64,000 nt of DNA from Actinoplanes xinjiangensis (GCF_003148685.1 NZ_QGGR01000016.1:62001-126000), one strand, 5' to 3'. Positions 24,933-32,705 are shown, numbered from the stretch's first letter. The notes: generated by a model not told the origin, from the letters alone. Numbers and translations: made by a program.

Positions 24933-25852
24933 CCGAGCGGACGGCGGAAGTCGCGGCCGGAAAGTCCACCATGATCCACGCCCGTGCGGAGGGTGTCACC
25001 AAGAGTTTCGGGTCGACGCTCGCGCTCGACCGGGTCGATCTGGAGGTCCGGGCCGGCGAGCTGGTCGGCCTGCTGGGCCCGAACGGGGCCGGCAAGAGCA
25101 CTCTGGTCAGTCTCTTCACCGGTGGCCGCCGGCCGACCGCGGGCCGGGTGGAGCTGTGCGGCGGGGATCCGCGGGATCCGCGCAACCGGCGCACGCTGGG
25201 CGCCACACCGCAGGAGACGGGTCTGCCCGCCTCGCTTCGCGTCGGCGAGGTCGTCGATTTTGTACGCGCACACTTCCCGAATCCCCTGCCGAAGGCCGAG
25301 CTGCTGGACCGGTTCGGCCTGAACGACCTGGTTCGGCGGCAGACCGGTGGTCTCTCCGGTGGGCAGAAGCGCCGTCTCGCGGTGGCTCTCGCGTTCGCCG
25401 GCCGGCCGGAGATCGTCTTCCTCGACGAGCCGACGACGGGTCTCGACGTGGAGGCGCGACGGGATCTGTGGGAGGCGGTGCGGTCGTTCCACGCCGACGG
25501 CGGGACGGTGGTGCTGACCAGCCACTACCTGGAGGAGATCGAGGCACTGGCGGAGCGGGTGGTGGTGATCGCCGAGGGGCGGGTGCTGGCCGACGACAGT
25601 GTCGCGGCGGTGCGCGGGCTGATCAAGGTGAGCCGGGTCAGCCTTACTTCACCCGTACCCCTGACTGGTTTTGACCTTGAAGGGCTGATGGCCGTGGAGC
25701 AGACGGGTGATCGCATGCATCTCCTGACGCCCGACGCGGATCGCATGGTTCGCGAGCTGGTCAAGCGGAACGTGCCGTTCCGCGACTTGGAGGTCCGGCC
25801 CACCTCACTGGAAGAGGCATTTCTCGTGCTGACCGGAAAGGATCAGAAGTGA
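24929..25852 (+). CDS. ABC transporter ATP-binding protein (ABC-2 exporter type)
   Basis: 307-aa ATPase. Walker A LLGPNGAGKST near residues 48-58, signature LSGGQKRRLAVALAF, Walker B EIVFLDEPTTGLD, and H-loop LTSHYLEE are intact. A C-terminal ~75-residue extension ends in RPTSLEEAFLVLTGK, typical of DrrA-like drug or lipid exporters. It overlaps the regulator gene and the permease gene by four bases each. Substrate unknown. Confidence 0.9.
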   Translation: MTERTAEVAAGKSTMIHARAEGVTKSFGSTLALDRVDLEVRAGELVGLLGPNGAGKSTLVSLFTGGRRPTAGRVELCGGDPRDPRNRRTLGATPQETGLPASLRVGEVVDFVRAHFPNPLPKAELLDRFGLNDLVRRQTGGLSGGQKRRLAVALAFAGRPEIVFLDEPTTGLDVEARRDLWEAVRSFHADGGTVVLTSHYLEEIEALAERVVVIAEGRVLADDSVAAVRGLIKVSRVSLTSPVPLTGFDLEGLMAVEQTGDRMHLLTPDADRMVRELVKRNVPFRDLEVRPTSLEEAFLVLTGKDQK

Positions 25853-26589
25853 CGAGCCTTGTCCTGACCCACGCCAAGTTCCAGACCCTCGAACTCTTCC
25901 GCATTCCGATCGCGGTGGTGGGCAGCGCGTTCTGGCCGGCCGCGTCGATGCTGGCGTTCGTGGTGCCGTTCGCCGGCGACGATCCGGTCGGGGCCACCTA
26001 CGCGACCGCCTCGATGATCACCTTCGCGATCATGAACACCAACCTCTTCCAGTACGGGATCGGCGTCTCGGAGGATCGCGCGCAGCCGTGGGATCCGTTC
26101 GTGCGGACCCTGGCCGCCGGCGCGACGCCCCGGTTCCTCGGCCGGATCCTGACCGGCCTGCTGATGATGGTCGTCTCGCTGGCTCCGGTGGTGCTGATCG
26201 CCGCGCTGTTCACCGAGGCCACCCTGAGCCCGCTCGCCTTCTTGGCCGCCGTCCCGGTGTGCGCCGCGATCGCGGTCCCGTTCATCCTGATGGGCCTCTC
26301 CATCGGCTACGCGCTGCCGCAGAAGGCCGCGCTGGTGGTGGCGCAGATCCTGTTCCTGCCGCTGGCGTTCGGCGGTGGGCTGCTCACTCCGCCGGGCGGC
26401 GCACCCGGGTTCATCGAGGATCTCGCCCCGTTCCTGCCGACCGGCGGCGCGGTCCGCCTGATGTGGACGACGGTCACCGACTTTCCGTTCGATCCCACGG
26501 CGACTCTGGCCCTGGCCGGATGGACCGTTCTGTTCGGGGCGCTGGCCGTCTGGGCGCATCGTCGTGACGAGGGTCGCCGATTCGGCTAG
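25849..26589 (+). CDS. ABC-2 type transporter permease
   Basis: 246-aa membrane protein with six predicted helices and the ABC-2 permease layout, including the late FLPLAFGGGLLTPPGGAPGFI segment followed by the final helices. GTG start overlapping the ATPase stop (GTGA). With the ATPase it should form a dimeric exporter, regulated with the winged-helix gene of the same operon. What it exports is not predictable from sequence. Confidence 0.87.
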   Translation: MTSLVLTHAKFQTLELFRIPIAVVGSAFWPAASMLAFVVPFAGDDPVGATYATASMITFAIMNTNLFQYGIGVSEDRAQPWDPFVRTLAAGATPRFLGRILTGLLMMVVSLAPVVLIAALFTEATLSPLAFLAAVPVCAAIAVPFILMGLSIGYALPQKAALVVAQILFLPLAFGGGLLTPPGGAPGFIEDLAPFLPTGGAVRLMWTTVTDFPFDPTATLALAGWTVLFGALAVWAHRRDEGRRFG

Positions 26590-26637
26590 CCGACAGTTCG
26601 ATCCGGTGGGCGGCATGGAAATGCGACGATCCGCAGC

Positions 26638-27399
26638 ATGACCGTACCGTCACCGGGCGCGCCCAACTGGGTCGACCTGGCCACCTCCGACCTCGATGAC
26701 GCGATCCGGTTCTATACGGAGTTGTTCGGTTGGACCGCCCAGATCTCCGGCGACGAGTTCGGCGGATACACCACGTTCCTGCTGAACGGCCTGCCGGTCG
26801 CCGGAGCCGGGCCGCTTCTGGGGCAGGAGCAGCCGACCGCCTGGAGCAGCTACATCGCGGCCGCCGACGCCGACGTGGTGGCCGCCCGGGTGGAGGCCGC
26901 GCAGGGCAAGGTGCTGGTGCCGCCGTTCGACGTGATGGATCAGGGGCGGATGGCGGCGTTCCTGGACCCGGCCGGGGCGCCGTTCAGCGTCTGGGAGCCG
27001 GGGACGATGCGCGGGGCCGAGGTCTTCGACGTCCCGGGTGCCCTCACCTGGAACGAGTTGAACACCCGGGACCTGGAGGGCGCGATGGCGTTCTACGGCT
27101 CGGTGTTCGGCTGGACGTTCCGGGAGGCGCATGTCAGCGGCCTGCCCTACGTGATCTGCGACCGGGAGCGCGCACCGGTCGCCGGTATGCAGCTGATGGT
27201 GGGCAGCGGGTTCCCGGACGATCTGCCGCCGCACTGGCTGGTCTACTTCGCGGTCGGCAACTGTGATGCCGCCGCCGAGCACGCGCACCACCTGGGCGGC
27301 CGGATCGTGCATCCGCCGACGACCATCTCGGTCGGGCGATATGCGATCCTCACCGACCCACAGGGCGGAACGTTCGCCATCCTCAACAATCGGCGATGA
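26638..27399 (+). CDS. VOC family protein with two glyoxalase-like domains
   Basis: 253-aa protein with two vicinal-oxygen-chelate modules (residues ~5-125 and ~130-250), each opening with a W-x-(D/E)-L-x-(T/S) pattern and a FY(T/G)xxFGW segment and ending with F-A-(I/S) strands. Relatives include glyoxalase/bleomycin resistance and hydroxylase proteins, and the reaction here is unknown. A strong terminator follows. It is separate from the ABC operon (48-bp gap, no ribosome-binding overlap). Confidence 0.85.
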   Translation: MTVPSPGAPNWVDLATSDLDDAIRFYTELFGWTAQISGDEFGGYTTFLLNGLPVAGAGPLLGQEQPTAWSSYIAAADADVVAARVEAAQGKVLVPPFDVMDQGRMAAFLDPAGAPFSVWEPGTMRGAEVFDVPGALTWNELNTRDLEGAMAFYGSVFGWTFREAHVSGLPYVICDRERAPVAGMQLMVGSGFPDDLPPHWLVYFAVGNCDAAAEHAHHLGGRIVHPPTTISVGRYAILTDPQGGTFAILNNRR

Positions 27400-27414
27400 C
27401 AGCCGTCGAACGCG

Positions 27415-27443
27415 AAAAGGCCGCCCGGACGGGCGGCCTTTTT
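27415..27443. terminator. Bidirectional intrinsic terminator
   Basis: AAAAGGCCGCCC-GGAC-GGGCGGCCTTTTT: perfect GC-rich stem with A-run on one side and T-run on the other. It serves the VOC gene (plus strand, stop 16 bases before) and fliQ (minus strand, stop 34 bases away). The clearest classical terminator of the window. Confidence 0.92.
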
Positions 27444-27483
27444 CGGGTGGAACGTCAGCCGGACACGGGTGGAACGTCAGCCG
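27444..27483. repeat. 18-bp direct repeat spanning the fliQ stop
   Basis: CGGGTGGAACGTCAGCCG occurs at 27444-27461 and 27466-27483, separated by four bases. The second copy includes the last codons and stop of fliQ. It looks like a short local duplication. Confidence 0.8.
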
Positions 27484-27746
27484 AGCATCGCCGGCAGCTT
27501 CTCGAACAGCTCGTTCGTGAAGGTCATCATCTCGCGGAGCATCCAGTTGCCGGTGAGCAGCAGCGCCGCGCCGATCGCCACCGCCTTCGGCACGAAGGAG
27601 AGCGTGGCCTCCTGGATCTGGGTGACCGACTGGAACAGGGAGATGGCGAAGCCGACCGCGAGGGCGGTGAGCAGGACCGGCGCCGCCATCTTCGCGGCGA
27701 CGGTCATGGCCTGCAGGGCGATCTCAACTACCAGCGCGTCGGTCAT
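27477..27746 (-). CDS. fliQ: Flagellar export apparatus protein FliQ, isolated gene
   Basis: 89-aa protein, exactly the usual FliQ length, with two transmembrane helices (about residues 15-38 and 51-75). The family core AAPVLLTALAVGFAISLFQ followed by VTQIQEATLSFVPK is unmistakable. FliQ assembles with FliP and FliR as the flagellar protein export gate. No other flagellar gene is in the window; the neighbours are a VOC protein and a cobalamin transporter, and hairpins on both sides isolate it. The ATG at 27746 follows a TGAGGGG ribosome-binding site, and a longer upstream frame is not conserved. It may be a displaced single copy or a second copy. Confidence 0.88.
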   Translation of the reverse strand: MTDALVVEIALQAMTVAAKMAAPVLLTALAVGFAISLFQSVTQIQEATLSFVPKAVAIGAALLLTGNWMLREMMTFTNELFEKLPAMLG

Positions 27747-27851
27747 GCCCCTCAGTTCGGGCGGATCCCGGACCCGCGGAGTGCAGACCGGTCGCCACTC
27801 GGTTGCCGTTCGGTTCGCGCCCCCGGAATGCTCAAGTGCGCCCGCCCGCTG

Positions 27852-27892
27852 CCGCACCGGGGACCACTGTGGTCACTTATGGTCCGGTGCGG
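27852..27892 (-). terminator. Compound hairpin at the end of btuD
   Basis: CCGCACCGG (27852-27860) pairs with CCGGTGCGG (27884-27892), enclosing a second stem GACCAC-T-GTGGTC (27862-27874). It overlaps the last codons of btuD on the minus strand. Probably ends the btu operon and separates it from fliQ. Confidence 0.6.
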
Positions 27893-28653
27893 ACGGCGAC
27901 GACGAGCGGACCGTGATCCCCGGGGATGATCCGGACCTTCACCCGGTAATGCTCGGCCAGATTCGCCTCGGTGAGCACGGCCGAGGGCGTACCGGCGGCG
28001 ACGACGCGGCCGGCCGACAACAGGACGATCCGGTCGGCGTACTCCCCGGCGGTCGAAAGGTCGTGCATGGTGGCGAGGACGGTCAGACCGCGCTCCGCCC
28101 GCAACCGGTCGACCAACTCCAGGACCTCCTGCTGGTGCCCGATGTCGAGAGCACTGGTCGGCTCGTCGAGCAGCAGGATGCCGGCGCCCTGCGCCAGCGC
28201 GCGAGCCAGGAAGACCCGCTGCTTCTCACCGCCGGAGAGCGTGTCCAGGCGGCGTCCGGCGAACGGCACGAGGTCCAGCGCGACGAGAGCCTCGTCGGCC
28301 GCCGCCAGATCCGCGGCGCTTTCGCGACCCAGAGGCGGGATGTACGGGGTACGCCCCAGCAGCACATAGTCGAACACGCGCATACCGGGCGGCACCACCG
28401 GCGCCTGAAGAACCATGGCCACCGCTTTGGCCCGTTCCCGCCGGTGCATCCCGGCGACCACCCGTCCGTGCCACCGGATCGTCCCGCCGAACGGCAGCAG
28501 TCCGCCGATCGCCCGCAGTGCCGTCGACTTCCCGGCTCCGTTCGGCCCGATCACCGTCACCCACTCGCCCTCGGCGACGTCCAGGTCCACACCGTCGACG
28601 ATGAGTGTCCCGTCCAGGCGCACGGTCAGCTTCTCGACCTCGATCGCACTCAT
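27877..28653 (-). CDS. btuD: Cobalamin ABC transporter ATP-binding protein
   Basis: 258-aa FecCD/BtuD-type ATPase: Walker A IGPNGAGKST near residues 35-44, signature LSGGEKQRVFLARALAQ, Walker B ILLLDEPTSALD, and TMHDLS switch region. Third gene of btuFCD. On motifs alone iron-siderophore or haem uptake would be equally likely, but the cobalamin riboswitch in front of the operon fixes the substrate class as cobalamin or a corrinoid. Confidence 0.88.
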   Translation of the reverse strand: MSAIEVEKLTVRLDGTLIVDGVDLDVAEGEWVTVIGPNGAGKSTALRAIGGLLPFGGTIRWHGRVVAGMHRRERAKAVAMVLQAPVVPPGMRVFDYVLLGRTPYIPPLGRESAADLAAADEALVALDLVPFAGRRLDTLSGGEKQRVFLARALAQGAGILLLDEPTSALDIGHQQEVLELVDRLRAERGLTVLATMHDLSTAGEYADRIVLLSAGRVVAAGTPSAVLTEANLAEHYRVKVRIIPGDHGPLVVAVRTGP

Positions 28654-28681
28654 GCCGCGCCGCCCGATTCGTCCGCGGTGC

Positions 28682-29740
28682 TCATTCCGGGGCCGTCCGG
28701 CTCGTGCGCAGCACCAGGACGAAGAACGGCGCGCCCAGGAACGCCGTGACCACGCCGATCGGGATCTCCGCGTCGCCGCCGGCGGTGCGGGCCAGCAGGT
28801 CGGTGAGCGCCAGGAACGCCGCCCCGAACAGCACCGACAGCGGCAGCAGCGCCCGGTTCCCCGGCCCGGCCAGCAGGCGCAGCGTGTGCGGCACGATGAT
28901 CCCGACGAAACCGATCAGCCCGGACACACTGACCGCGGCGGCGGTGCCCAGCGACGCCGCCACGATCAGCAGGTACCGGCTGCGCTGCGGATGCAGGCCC
29001 AGACTCTTCGCCTCGGCGTCGCCGACGGTCAGGACGTCCAGCTCCCGGCGCTGGGACAGGACGATCGCGCAGGTCACCACCGCGTACGGAAGGACCACGA
29101 GCACGTCGTGCCAGCCGGCCGTGGACAGCCGCCCGAGCATCCAGGAGAAGACGTCCCGCACCGACTCCAGATGCCGCTGCAACAGGTAGGTCTGTGCCGC
29201 CGACAGGAAGGCCGAGACGGCGACCCCGGCCAGAATCAGCGTGGCCGGCGAGCGGTCCCGTCCGCCGGCCGCGCCGAGCAGCCAGGTCAGGGCCACCGCG
29301 CCGACCGCACCGGCGAACGCGGCGGCCGGCACCCCGATCGGCAGGCCGGTCAGGCCGCCCTCGGATCCCGACGCCCCGAGAACGATCACCGCGGTCACCC
29401 CGAGCCCGGCACCGGACGCCACCCCCAGCAGGTGCGGGTCGGCCAGTGGATTGCGGAACGCGCCCTGGTAGGCGGCGCCGGCCAGCGCCAGCAGGGCACC
29501 GACCAGCAGGCCGAGGACCACGCGCGGCAACCTCAGCTGGGTCAGGATGGCGACCTCACGTTCGGACAGGCCGCTGGTCAGCCGTACCCCCGGAAGGAGG
29601 TTGAGCATCTCCACCGCGACGCCGCCGGGCGGCAGCGGGACCGAGCCGAACGCAAGGCCGAGGATCGTCGCGATCAGCACCGCGACAACGCCCGCCGCCA
29701 GCCACGCCGGGCGCAGCCCGGCAGGCCGGCGCACGGTCAC
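28682..29740 (-). CDS. btuC: Cobalamin ABC transporter permease
   Basis: 352-aa FecCD-family permease with about ten hydrophobic segments and the typical motifs RLPRVVLGLLVGALLALAG, NPLADPHLLGVASGAGLG and GLIGFVGIIVPH. The GTG at 29740 overlaps the btuF stop (GTGA); the extra upstream frame runs over btuF and is not conserved. A 28-bp gap separates it from btuD. Confidence 0.9.
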   Translation of the reverse strand: MTVRRPAGLRPAWLAAGVVAVLIATILGLAFGSVPLPPGGVAVEMLNLLPGVRLTSGLSEREVAILTQLRLPRVVLGLLVGALLALAGAAYQGAFRNPLADPHLLGVASGAGLGVTAVIVLGASGSEGGLTGLPIGVPAAAFAGAVGAVALTWLLGAAGGRDRSPATLILAGVAVSAFLSAAQTYLLQRHLESVRDVFSWMLGRLSTAGWHDVLVVLPYAVVTCAIVLSQRRELDVLTVGDAEAKSLGLHPQRSRYLLIVAASLGTAAAVSVSGLIGFVGIIVPHTLRLLAGPGNRALLPLSVLFGAAFLALTDLLARTAGGDAEIPIGVVTAFLGAPFFVLVLRTSRTAPE

Positions 29741-30663
29741 GCGGGAACCTTGGCCACCGCGTCGGCGACCGCTTCGACCAGTTCGACGGTACGGGGTCCC
29801 CAGCGCGACGCGATGTCGTCGTCGAGGGCGTAGATCTGTCCCTTCGTGACCGCGGTCATCGAGGACCAGCCGGCCCGCGCCCGTACCGTCTCCGGGGTCT
29901 GCTGGCAGCACTTGGTGTCGGCCAGGAAGATCGTGTCCGGGTTCGCCTTGACCAGCGACTCCTGGGACAGCTTCGGGTAACCGCCGAGCTTGCCGTCCGG
30001 GTCGGCGGCGTCGGCCACGTTGGTCATGCCGAACCGGTCGAAGATCGAACCGATGAAGGTCTTGGATGTCGCCGAGTAGAGGTCCGGGCTCAGCTCGTAG
30101 TAGTAGGAGAGCGGCCTGCTCCGGGCCGGGACCGATTTGACGATCGTGTCGATCTCGGCCGCCATCTTCGTGTTCAGTGCCGTCGCCTCGTCACGGTGGC
30201 CGGTGAGCGTGCCCAGCTCGGTGATCTCGGTGAAGGTGCCGTCGAGCGTGGCCGCCGCCGGCGACACGAGGACCGGGATGGCGAGCTTGCCGAGCTGCGC
30301 CACGATGCCGTCGGCGTCGCCGTACACCACCACGAGGTCCGGGTCCTTGGCCACGATCGCCTCGACGTTCGGCTTGAAGCCGGAGAGATCGGTCTTCGGC
30401 GCCTCGGCCGGGTAGGTGGACTGGTCGTCGACCGCGATGACCTGGGGCCCGGCGCCGATCGCGAAGAGCATCTCGGTGGCCGTCGGGCTCAGCGAGACGA
30501 TCTTCTCCGGGCGCGCCGTCAGGGTCACCGTGCCGACCGTGACGGGGTACGCCGCGGCGGCGCTGGAGGCAGCCGGGGTGACGGTGGGTGCGGGTTCGCC
30601 ACTCCCGCAACCCGCGAGGAGCAGTGCGGAGGCCGCGGTGGCGGCAGTGATCAGGCGTTTCAT
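29737..30663 (-). CDS. btuF: Cobalamin-binding lipoprotein of the ABC transporter
   Basis: 308-aa extracytoplasmic binding protein. A lipoprotein signal peptide MKRLITAATAASALLLAGC gives a lipidated C19. The helical-backbone binding fold is indicated by RPEKIVSLSPTATEMLFAIGAG, KPNVEAIVAKDPDLVVV and a CC pair near the C-terminus (ADTKCCQQ). AGGAGG ribosome-binding site directly before the ATG. Preceded by a cobalamin riboswitch. Confidence 0.9.
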   Translation of the reverse strand: MKRLITAATAASALLLAGCGSGEPAPTVTPAASSAAAAYPVTVGTVTLTARPEKIVSLSPTATEMLFAIGAGPQVIAVDDQSTYPAEAPKTDLSGFKPNVEAIVAKDPDLVVVYGDADGIVAQLGKLAIPVLVSPAAATLDGTFTEITELGTLTGHRDEATALNTKMAAEIDTIVKSVPARSRPLSYYYELSPDLYSATSKTFIGSIFDRFGMTNVADAADPDGKLGGYPKLSQESLVKANPDTIFLADTKCCQQTPETVRARAGWSSMTAVTKGQIYALDDDIASRWGPRTVELVEAVADAVAKVPA

Positions 30664-30670
30664 GGGTCCT

Positions 30671-30705
30671 CCTGTCGGCCGGGCGTGTGGTGCTTCGCCG
30701 ACAGG
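30671..30705 (-). promoter_or_regulatory. Possible expression-platform hairpin of the btuF leader
   Basis: CCTGTCGGC (30671-30679) pairs with GCCGACAGG (30697-30705). On the minus strand the 3' arm ends at the AGGAGG ribosome-binding site of btuF, so folding could block translation initiation. Suggests translational control by the upstream aptamer (inference). Confidence 0.5.
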
Positions 30706-30727
30706 GGCCGCCGTTGGCCGCCGCCCG

Positions 30728-30870
30728 CGAGGCGCCCCTCCCCGAGAGCGCTGAATCGCGACCGACACCCAGGCGACCTGGCTAGACCTCCGAAGAGGGA
30801 TCACAGTTGCGGGACAGCGCCGGTTTCTCACCGGCTTCGCTGCGGTGCGGTCCCTGAAACGCTAACCCAC
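30728..30870 (-). ncRNA. Cobalamin riboswitch
   Basis: Minus-strand leader of btuF. Conserved blocks in order: an AGGGA segment, AAGCCGGTGAGAAACCGGC, the core GCGCTGTCCCGCAACTGTGA, and AGCCAGGTCGCCTGG (B12-box region). This arrangement is diagnostic of the adenosyl-/other-cobalamin aptamer; boundaries are approximate. Binding of cobalamin should lower btuFCD expression. Confidence 0.93.
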
Positions 30871-30947
30871 GGCGTGCCGGGAACCGCCATCGGTGCGAAT
30901 CGTGTCCGCCCCGCCCGCAGTGTCCTTTTTCGGCCAGGCCCGTCGTC

Positions 30948-31583
30948 TCAGCCCAACAGGACGACGCGGCCGGTGACCGTTTCCGCCGACACGAAGCCGG
31001 AGAACCGCGAATCGTTCGCCACGTCCCGGCTGTCACCGAGCGTGTAGAGCGTCCCGTCCGGTACCGTGACCGGCTCACAGTCGGTCACCATGCCCGACCG
31101 CAGATAGGGCTCGTCGACGGCCTCGTCGTTGCGAAACAACCGCCCGGCCCGGCAGTCGAGGCGGTCGCCGGCGAACCCGAGGACCCGGCGCTCGGTCTCC
31201 TGCTCCGGATGGTCGGGCAGCGGATGGATGACGACGTCCCCGTAATCCAGACCGGTCAGCCGAAAACCGACCTTGTCGACGAGATGGCTGCTCGCGACGG
31301 TCATCGTCGGTTCCATGCTGCCGCTCGGCACGTACTTGACGGTGACCAGGAACGGGGCTGCCAGCAGCACGGCCAGCCCGGCGATCGCGATCCGGTAGGC
31401 GGTGGGGCGGTGGGCATACCTCTCGGCGATCACCACGCGCAGGCCGCCCGCCGCCCACCGCAGCGCCGCCGCGGTCCCGGCCGTCTGGTCGAACTCGGCC
31501 AGGACCGCCTCACCCCACGGGCCTCCCCGTTCTCGGCGGCCCCGCACGGCGACCGTCAGCACCCGGTGGGCGAGTCTCTTCAT
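30948..31583 (-). CDS. Signal peptidase I-like protein with altered catalytic lysine position
   Basis: 211-aa S26-family protein. An N-terminal cytoplasmic segment of ~60 residues (GGPWGEAVLAEFDQT and LRWAAGGLRVV) precedes one transmembrane helix (about 65-82). The nucleophile motif PSGSMEPT gives S89, and the box TLGDSRDVANDSR is present. In the general-base motif, normally KR-x-x-G-x-x-GD, the sequence is RRVLGFAGD, so arginine R132 replaces the catalytic lysine. It may be inactive, or use another base. Follows a PadR gene with an ATGA overlap, so it is probably controlled by it. Confidence 0.78.
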   Translation of the reverse strand: MKRLAHRVLTVAVRGRRERGGPWGEAVLAEFDQTAGTAAALRWAAGGLRVVIAERYAHRPTAYRIAIAGLAVLLAAPFLVTVKYVPSGSMEPTMTVASSHLVDKVGFRLTGLDYGDVVIHPLPDHPEQETERRVLGFAGDRLDCRAGRLFRNDEAVDEPYLRSGMVTDCEPVTVPDGTLYTLGDSRDVANDSRFSGFVSAETVTGRVVLLG

Positions 31584-31903
31584 GCCGGCCTCACGATCTT
31601 GACCGCGGTGGGGCGGCGGTCCGCCTTCGCCACCGCTTCGGACAGGCGCACCTTGGCCAGGGCCACCCCGTCACCGGTGAGCCGGTAGGTGTGCCGCGGC
31701 GGGCGGCCGGGCTGGTCGGACGGCTCCCAGACGGCCTCCAGGAGCGATTGCTCGGTGAGGCGCATCAGGATCGGATAGAGCGTCCCGGACGCCAGGCCGG
31801 TCTCCCGGCTCAGGTCATATCCGTAACGCCAGGTCGTCGGGTCCTTCATCAGCGCCTCGAAAAGCCGCAGGGTCTGCGGCGAGGTATGCGGTGTCCTCGG
31901 CAT
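31580..31903 (-). CDS. PadR family transcriptional regulator
   Basis: 107-aa PadR-like winged-helix protein: TLRLFEALMKDPTTWRYGYDLS, then GLASGTLYPILMRLTEQSLLEAVWE (recognition helix and turn), then PPRHTYRLTGDG (wing). It lacks the long C-terminal dimer domain, so belongs to the short subgroup. It overlaps the signal-peptidase-like gene and has its own promoter. Pairs of a short PadR with a membrane protein are frequent in actinobacteria; the ligand is unknown. Confidence 0.9.
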   Translation of the reverse strand: MPRTPHTSPQTLRLFEALMKDPTTWRYGYDLSRETGLASGTLYPILMRLTEQSLLEAVWEPSDQPGRPPRHTYRLTGDGVALAKVRLSEAVAKADRRPTAVKIVRPA

Positions 31904-31910
31904 GGCCGAA

Positions 31911-31941
31911 ACTCTACATATATCGACTTACGCGTTGTCAA
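31911..31941 (-). promoter_or_regulatory. Promoter of the padR/signal-peptidase operon
   Basis: Minus strand: a perfect -35 TTGACA (31941-31936), then an AT-rich TATATGTAG 13 bases on, ending about eight bases before the ATG. The leader must be very short or absent. The AT-rich element is a likely PadR target, but no clear palindrome was found. Confidence 0.6.
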
Positions 31942-31967
31942 GAGCCCGGCGTCGATGGACGCCGGGA

Positions 31968-32285
31968 TCAGGCGCCGGTGCGCTTCGCGTGCTCCACGAT
32001 GTCGGCGGCGGTGACCCGGTCGCCCTCGGCGGCCGCCACCTCGTCACCGGCCAGCGCCGAACGCAGCCGCTCCTTCTCCGCCGCACGACGGGCGGCGATC
32101 TCACCGAGCTGCTCCGCCGACTGGTCCCGCCAGCCACGCAGCAGGATCAGCGACAGGCCGGACGCGGCGACGAGGGCCACCATCGCCTTGACCAGGATGT
32201 TCAGCGGGGTCGTCGGGATCAGCACCGCGAAGACGACCAGAAACAGGCCGAGGCGGCCGAGCGCGTACTTGACGGCGGGCTTCAT
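31968..32285 (-). CDS. DUF4229-like small membrane protein
   Basis: 105-aa protein with two hydrophobic helices (about residues 10-26 and 29-50) and a charged cytoplasmic tail (AARRAAEKERLRSALAG). Resembles the actinobacterial DUF4229 group in length and its MKPAVKYALGRLGLF start. Third gene of the mqnE unit, 12 bases after the preceding membrane protein. Function unknown; location suggests a link to menaquinone synthesis or respiratory membranes. Confidence 0.75.
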   Translation of the reverse strand: MKPAVKYALGRLGLFLVVFAVLIPTTPLNILVKAMVALVAASGLSLILLRGWRDQSAEQLGEIAARRAAEKERLRSALAGDEVAAAEGDRVTAADIVEHAKRTGA

Positions 32286-32297
32286 GCGTTATCTCCC

Positions 32298-32705
32298 TCA
32301 GCCCGACCGGTGACCGAGCCACCGGAGGCCGTAGAACCAGACCAGGCAATACACGACCGTACCGGTCACCGCGCCGGCGCCGCCGCTGACCAAGGGCGGA
32401 GCGACCTCGGCCACCAGACCGGCCACCGTCATACCGGTCGCCACCCCGAACCCGGCGGCCAATGCACCCACCATGATCCGGTTCGGGCCGAAGCCCTCGC
32501 CCCGGAACTCCTCGACGAACAGCCAGACGGGGAGAATGATCACGAGCCATCCGTTGGACCCGCCGAACTCGCCGAGGCCGGTCAGCGCCATCACCGTCTC
32601 GAAGACCAGCAGGACCGCGGTGCCGACAGCCAGCCCGGCGAACGCGGAGCCCAGCAGGTCACCGATCGTGATCAGCCGGCCGCCGGCGTCTTTCTGCTGG
32701 GTCAT
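32298..32705 (-). CDS. Unknown four-helix membrane protein downstream of mqnE
   Basis: 135-aa integral membrane protein with about four hydrophobic segments, beginning MTQQKDAGGRLITIGDLLGS. The ATG at 32705 is preferred over a start 15 codons upstream that would run into the mqnE coding sequence. It follows mqnE by 19 bases, so is probably co-transcribed. Family not recognised. Confidence 0.72.
   Translation of the reverse strand: MTQQKDAGGRLITIGDLLGSAFAGLAVGTAVLLVFETVMALTGLGEFGGSNGWLVIILPVWLFVEEFRGEGFGPNRIMVGALAAGFGVATGMTVAGLVAEVAPPLVSGGAGAVTGTVVYCLVWFYGLRWLGHRSG

Noticed and set aside
28682..30663. Haem or siderophore transporter (hmuTUV/fecBCD)
   Set aside because: Protein motifs allow it, but the cobalamin riboswitch in the leader argues for corrinoid uptake.
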